Source: Amphibalanus amphitrite (taxonomy: Eukaryota; Arthropoda; Thecostraca; Balanomorpha; Balanidae). From it: a stretch of DNA of 64,000 nt. Every line of letters starts with the position of its first letter. The stretch's first letter is position 1. The notes under the pieces are model-generated. The model saw only the letters and a program-made list of their open reading frames with translations, did not search any database and was not told the origin of the DNA. Positions 58,926 through 64,000 of the stretch are shown here, piece after piece. The translations under genes were made by a program, and so were the position numbers. The stretch lies in assembly GCF_019059575.1 (NCBI RefSeq), contig NW_024882206.1, positions 75,001 to 139,000 on the forward strand, in the 5' to 3' direction.

Positions 58926-60046
58926 CCCCGGCGGTAGCTCCCCGTTCAGAACCTCGTAGTAGATCACTCCGGCGCTCCGATGTCAGACACCCATTGTGCC
59001 CCGGTGCGTGCCTCCCGGGCCTGCCCCGCCCTGCCTCCCCTGCCTCTGCCCCTGCCACCGCGCGGCGCCGCACAATCGTCAGTGGACACCGGTGGTGTTG
59101 ATTGCGGTGTGACAGATCGGGAGTGCGAGCAGAGCGACCCAGTCATCTGATCCTCCACTGACCCTCCAGGGTAACGTCTTAAGATGCGTACTGCGTAGGC
59201 TGTGCTCCCGCGGCCCGCGCCCCGCCTCGCCCCGCCCCACCCCCTGGCGACTGCTCGGCGCCTCCCCAGCATCGGACGCCACGCCGGCTGGCAGGGGCGA
59301 GATACCTCTAGTGATACATGTAGTGATCACTGACTATAGGTGGCAAAAGGTGATTTTTTTTTAACCTGTCCCGACTGAGGCATTTCAAGAACCGGCCGAA
59401 CCCGGTCGACCGGGTTCGACCATAGACTGCGGTCTATGCTTGAGTGGGAAGCGGTTGGGCCCGTTCCCCAAGAGCCAATTATCAAGAAAGCATCCTTTTC
59501 CAATTTCGAATACTTATAAGCTGCGAAGTGAAAAGTGAGCTGCCCAGTGCTGGACCCGGCCGCGCCGTCACATGTCAGAGGAGCAGAATGTCCGGCCCCG
59601 GACGCGGCCAGAATTGTAGGCTGTCGCGGGAAAATCAGGCTGATTGCCGTGCACATCTCGCGTTTTTCCCAGCCGTATCTGACATTTCTGTGAATTTTCG
59701 TTGGAGTTCGTTACGTTTTTCTGAATGCTTAATCTTATAATAATGTGGTGGGCGATGATTCAGCCATCCTTCGGTAAGTGGTCTTGCATTTTTCCAGTTT
59801 TATTTCCTGGTTACAAACCATTACGATTCCCCTTGATCCTCATTTGTTTGTTCTTGATCAATGCTCGCTCGTGTCCTGACTGATCCCAAAAGCAGTGTTC
59901 GAAGATAATAGCTAAAAAAGATCTTGTAGGACTAGAAGAGACAGGTTCATTTGTAGGCGGTGCATACCATAGCTTTTTATTTCATTAAAAGTGGTTTGTA
60001 TGCATAGGTATTAATGCGTGGTATGTCACGGGGACTTAGAAATGTG
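58926..60046. other. GC-rich block and non-coding stretch
   Basis: 58926-59300 is GC-rich. At 58927-58977 the minus strand reads SAGVIYYEVLNGELPP, similar to protein kinase subdomain IX, but a stop lies three codons upstream and no further kinase motif was found. Nothing is recognisable in 59300-60046. Confidence 0.35.
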
Positions 60047-61235
60047 TTAACCCGCGCGGGGCTGGGGGGGGGGGGTAAATTTTACCCCCCCTCGCGAATT
60101 TTGGCTATATCTCAAAAACGGCGGCGCGCAGCGCCGCCAAACTTTCAGTACCTTTTCTTACATCAATTTGACACGTTCCCTGAAAATTTGAGCGAAATCC
60201 ATCGGAAAATTTTTGAGAAATTGACGTTTTAGTGACGTCATGTTCGCCATTTTCGCCTCAAAAACGGCAAAACTTCAAACGCCGCTAACATCTTCATTTT
60301 TAAAGGAATAAAGACGTGTCAAAAAAGGTTATACGTCTTTCTACTTTTTCTATCAAATGGCTATCTCGGTTTTTGAAAATTTTGGATTTTGGCCCAAATT
60401 TTTTCAAAAAACCGACTTTTTTGGGAAAATGGTGATAAAATCCAAAATTTTGAGCGTATCGAAAAAACCGGAATATATGTCAGAGAACTGGTCTATGTGC
60501 ACCTACATACCAATTTTTAGAAGAATTGGTTCAAAAATATGGGAGTTATTCAAAATTTAATGACGTCACGACACACAAAAAAATAAAAGATGAATTTTTT
60601 GGAAGTTCTAGACCTCGTACGGAAATAAAAATAGCAGCATTCGATTCGCCGTGAAAAACTGCATCAGATAGACATCTTGTTAGGCCTTAACAACCAACTT
60701 CAAAATTTGACCTCACTTGACCTGACCTTGACCTGACCTCGACCTAAAATTCATCCAGAGGTGGTCCATATTACTTATTGAGTGTGCCTATTGAATTCTA
60801 TGAGTAAAATGACCCATAAAACATGTGTCGCACATGCCCTTTTCTATATTTTGTTTTTGGTGACCTGACCTGACCTGACCTGACCTTGACCTTGACCTCT
60901 GAATGATATTGTATGCAACGAATATTGTCTTGGTAGCCTAAGAACACGTTTTGGGCAATCAGTCTCAGTCCATGACTCCATTCTTCGGCAACTACGGTGC
61001 AAGGCCGATACTGTAGAAACTTGCAATTTGTACCCTTGACCTGACCTTGACCTTGACCTCAAATTTTAAATAAAGTACATGTTTTTAGTTGTTCGTGATG
61101 AGATCTTTCGATTGGCGTTCGAGTTTTTCAAATCGGACCATTAGTTCGGGAGATAACAGGGGGGGGGGGGGGTAAAATTTACCCCCCCCCCAGCCCCGCG
61201 CGTTCGGCTGGAGACCCCAGCCCCGCGCGGGTTAA
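60047..61235. mobile_element. TTAA-flanked piggyBac-like non-autonomous element 6
   Basis: The left end is TTAACCCGCGCGGGGCTGGG and the hairpin GGGGTAAATTTTACCCC. The right end has the same hairpin, then CAGCCCCGCGCG twice with about 20 bases between, and TTAA at 61232-61235. GGCGGCGCGCAGCGCCGCC is at 60120-60138. TGACC runs at 60711-60742, 60860-60898 and 61036-61060 are nearly tandem. It is non-coding. Confidence 0.85.
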
Positions 61236-61959
61236 ATTAGGCTGATCGACAGACTCGAACGAGCTGTTTCACTGTGAACATTATGTAATGCTATCACGAC
61301 TTTGGTTCCTTCTGTAATACAGTTTTTTTTTTGTCTAATACATCTTGCTTGCTTATTTCTTGAACGTTCAATTCAAATTACTTGTTAGGTATGCCTACTC
61401 TTATATATATATATACAGGGTGATTTTTTTTACAGGGCAAAAAGTTTTTAAGCCTAGAGATACCAAAACATATAACAAACGCGAGAAAAGTATACCCATG
61501 TGAAAGGAAATTGTTTGTCATTTTGTTTTCAGGACCTTTTAAAGGCTTCTTGGGACTCATTCTGTTGTGAAGTTCCGTGAAAATGGCGCACAACAAAATG
61601 TTTTCCCCAAAATCGCCAATTACTCCAGGCTTGCGTGCATTAAAACTGTGCTCACTTCGAGCACGTTCTGTAAGCCTAAACGGAGCTCAAACTCAAAGTT
61701 TGTGTGTGCAAATGAAATGTCAGAATGTGCTTATTACAAAGATATACATTTGCTGTCAGTTGATGTGTTTTCTGGTACCGCCATTGCTCTTTACTTTTTG
61801 CCCTGTATAAAAAATCACCCAATGTATATATCTCATTTGCAATATAGCACCGGCCGCCAAATATGTTAGTTGTCAAATATCTTAACCTAAAAAGCCTACT
61901 GACTCAACTCTATTATTTGTTCATCGTTGGATGTGGCCGGACGCTAATGATCTCATCTT
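61236..61959. other. Non-coding stretch with a small inverted element
   Basis: ACAGGGTGATTTTTTTTACA at 61417 and CCCTGTATAAAAAATCACCC at 61801 are roughly inverted, suggesting a MITE of about 400 bp (61417-61820). No gene was recognised. Confidence 0.45.
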
Positions 61960-62847
61960 TTAACCCTATTAGTGGCAGGGGGGGGGGGGGGTTGTTTTCA
62001 TCCACCCCTCAGGTTTTTCGGGAATATCTCCGAAACCGCTGAAGCTACGATGCTGAAATTTTCTGACTTTTCCTAAAAGTAAATTGGGCACATTCCCTGA
62101 AAATTTCAAGTTCATAACTTTACCAGGGGCGGCTCCAGAGCACTGGGAATTGGGGGGTCCTATTCTTGAAGCGAGTCATTTGGGCGAAGATCACGATGCT
62201 GCACCAGTTTTACGAACAGTGAATGAAAGGTATCATGTGATAACATATACAGTTATTGTGCATCCTCTTTTGACACGTTTTTGCTATAATAGGCGGATCC
62301 AGGCGTCCAAAAAGGGGGGTTATGTTTTACCTCCCAACATAGGTGCCCTGACACCGCCTATGCATGACCAATACAATTGTAGTCGTTCTCTCATAAGAAA
62401 ATTGTAACATAACAAGACCATTACCACCCTTTTTAGAAACAGTACCAACAAAAACCTTATTTACTATACTTTTTGTGTACCCCCAATCTCAATGATCTGT
62501 ATCCGCCTATGATTTTTGAAAATGCATATTTTTAGGATCCATGTGAATTCCTGGTTCATTCTCTATTGATCGGCAAAAGTTGCGTTAAGATTGGTTCAGA
62601 AACCTGGCCGTGATAAACAGTCTAAAATGTATCTGCAATTTGCCCGTTTTTACCCCCCTCTACCCCCCCTATTGACATTTTTTAATTTTTATTTTTTTAG
62701 AAATGTAGATCACGTTGAGCGAAATCGAATGCCGTTTGAATTTTGAAAATCGGCCCGTTAGATCTCGAGATATCAAGGGGGGGTCGTAAACAGCCCCCCC
62801 CCTGCCACTAATAGGGGTAGCCAGGAGCCTGCCACTAATAGGGTTAA
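61960..62847. mobile_element. TTAA-flanked piggyBac-like non-autonomous element 7
   Basis: The left end is TTAACCCTATTAGTGGCAGG and a G tract. The right end has C and G tracts, then CCACTAATAGGGG, a 20-base spacer and CCACTAATAGGG plus TTAA. ATATCTCCGAAACCGCTGAA follows the left hairpin. A smaller nested piece with ATAGGCGGATCC at 62289 and GTATCCGCCTAT at 62499-62510 may be a hAT-like insertion. Confidence 0.8.
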
Positions 62848-63558
62848 GGTAGATTATGTGTGTCGTTATGTATAGGCTTGGTAAGGGAAGAGCCGTATCA
62901 GCCCTACCCTGAACCCTACCAATAATATCAGAATTTTAACGTTAGCCCTGTGGCGTTGCATGGTAAGAATGGCTTTGGTATCTTAAAATAAGCCATTAGA
63001 GCCCTACCAATCAGTTTCGGAAAGTGACAAGACAACCATTTGTAGATTATGGGATTGTTTTCATCAGCATAGGTAAAAAAGCTCACGGCTGCCCATAATC
63101 GATACCTTACCCACGCTACCCCACGTGGAGATCTTGATGTCTGCTCTTTCCTGGCTTTCAGATAAAATTTTACTTTGATCGGTGCGATTTGAAGCAGAGG
63201 AAGAGAAAACAGCCATCAATGTCGTTGCACCAGCACTAGCCGTGCTGTGAATACGGCCCCGGCCGCCCCTGCCACCTGGAGGGTGCTACCACAACTGGTG
63301 GTCAGCGTTGTGGCCGCAGGGCGGCGGGCTGTAGCAGTTAGCTGATCATTCGGACCTGCGCCCGGGCCACGCGTGGTTGTCTGTGTTGGCCGTTCTTGAC
63401 AAATATAACCGTTGTCGCTGATAACAAACGTTTAACCTCTTCTCTCGTACTGGCGTGGTGGCAGCGCTCGTCCCCGCCGTCAGTTAACGTTTTACCGCTA
63501 AACTTGGTTCAGCGACTCTTGTTTTATTAACATTGAAGACGGTTTTATTTTTATCAAG
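62848..63558 (+). other. Upstream part of a second LTR retrotransposon
   Basis: The sequence just before the gag-like ATG should hold a 5' LTR and primer-binding site. TGGTGGCAGCGCTCG near 63457 is a possible primer-binding site. The LTR edges cannot be set without the 3' copy, which lies beyond the window. Confidence 0.35.
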
Positions 63559-64000
63559 ATGGCGGCCCGGGCGCCCAAACAATGGCCGCTCACCAAGTCT
63601 GAAACAATTACATCCTTCGAAAACTGGCGGCAAAATCTGGAGTATACCCTGTCTCTGGACCCTATCTTCGCCAAGTTTCTGGGCGCCGATATGAAATGGG
63701 AGAAGAAGTCCGCCGGCCACCCAAACCGTGGCTTCTCGGATGACCCGCCGAGCGTCCCGGAGCCCTCTCGGCTCACGGCGGCCCAAAGATCGGCCCAACT
63801 CGATCTGCTTCTGGGCCAAATAGCGAATTACTGCCCTGTGATCGCCCGGAGCTCAATCACGAAAAACTCGACGTCTCTCGGCCAAATCTGGCAGACGATC
63901 CGTCTCCACTATGGCTTCCAGTCCTCTGGGGCCCATCTACTCGATTTTTCCAGCATCCATCTTGAAGCCAACGAACGCCCGGAAGACCTCTACCAGCGCA
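63559..64000 (+). CDS. Gag-like protein of an LTR retrotransposon, cut by window end
   Basis: The ATG at 63559 opens a frame still open at 64000 (147 codons). Phrases such as [15 protein letters not shown] and [20 protein letters not shown], then the [15 protein letters not shown] segment and ERPEDLYQR, are typical of retrotransposon Gag capsid regions. The superfamily (BEL/Pao or Ty3/gypsy) is not decided. It is unrelated to the gag at 7808-8935. Codon use is GC-rich and the frame shows no break. It would form the particle shell. Confidence 0.7.
   Translation, partial: MAARAPKQWPLTKSETITSFENWRQNLEYTLSLDPIFAKFLGADMKWEKKSAGHPNRGFSDDPPSVPEPSRLTAAQRSAQLDLLLGQIANYCPVIARSSITKNSTSLGQIWQTIRLHYGFQSSGAHLLDFSSIHLEANERPEDLYQR

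Noticed and set aside
63484..63819. Minus-strand 111-codon frame
   Set aside because: Antisense to the Gag-like frame that starts at 63559.

Overview
The window is eukaryotic, repeat-rich and gene-poor. An interstitial (CCTAA)n tract (the arthropod-type telomere repeat), an insect-errantivirus-like env retroelement and abundant cut-and-paste transposons point to an arthropod. A secreted Ser/Gly/Thr/Ala-rich protein with a short Pro/Lys/Trp/Cys tail (34149-35495) resembles barnacle bulk cement proteins, so a thecostracan crustacean (barnacle) is my best guess. That is inference, not proof.

Region by region: 160-10593 is a complete, minus-oriented Ty3/gypsy-class LTR retroelement with intact gag, pol and env. 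Its two 835-bp LTRs look identical, it is flanked by a 4-bp CTAG duplication, it has a primer-binding site and polypurine tract, and a G GGA AAC -1 frameshift heptamer sits right before the gag stop. 11.4-19.6 kb is a nest of non-autonomous DNA transposons (hAT-, PIF/Harbinger-, Tc1/mariner- and TTAA-type), with a poly(A) retroposon inserted in one. 20.2-26.2 kb holds two coding exons of a class A G-protein-coupled receptor on the minus strand. Its 3' splice site is triplicated in a 90-bp tandem array, and seven CACGTG E-boxes lie just upstream of its start codon. 27-33.6 kb has more MITEs, a long (GA)n tract and a 1.7-kb irregular CTCACA array. 34.1-35.9 kb is a compact single-exon gene for the cement-like secreted protein, with TATA box and initiator.

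From 36.2 to 62.8 kb the landscape is dominated by one loose family of about 0.9-1.6 kb TTAA-flanked elements. Their ends begin CCC (in one member CCT, in another CAC). One end usually has its terminal motif repeated after a 20-40 bp spacer. A G-tract/C-tract hairpin follows, and the interiors are packed with AGGTCA-type hexamers, the nuclear-receptor half-site. Two copies are fused head to head into a 1.73-kb near-perfect palindrome whose empty target site is still visible next to it. Between them lie an element full of GTTCCCA-N-TGGGAAC palindromes (52.3-53.9 kb) and a foldback element carrying the telomere-type repeat (53.9-54.9 kb). The window ends inside the gag gene of a second LTR retrotransposon (from 63559, + strand).

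The host genes supported are the receptor (partial; later exons not found) and the cement-like gene. Nearly everything else is mobile DNA or has no recognisable content. All comparisons were made by eye; no database search was possible.
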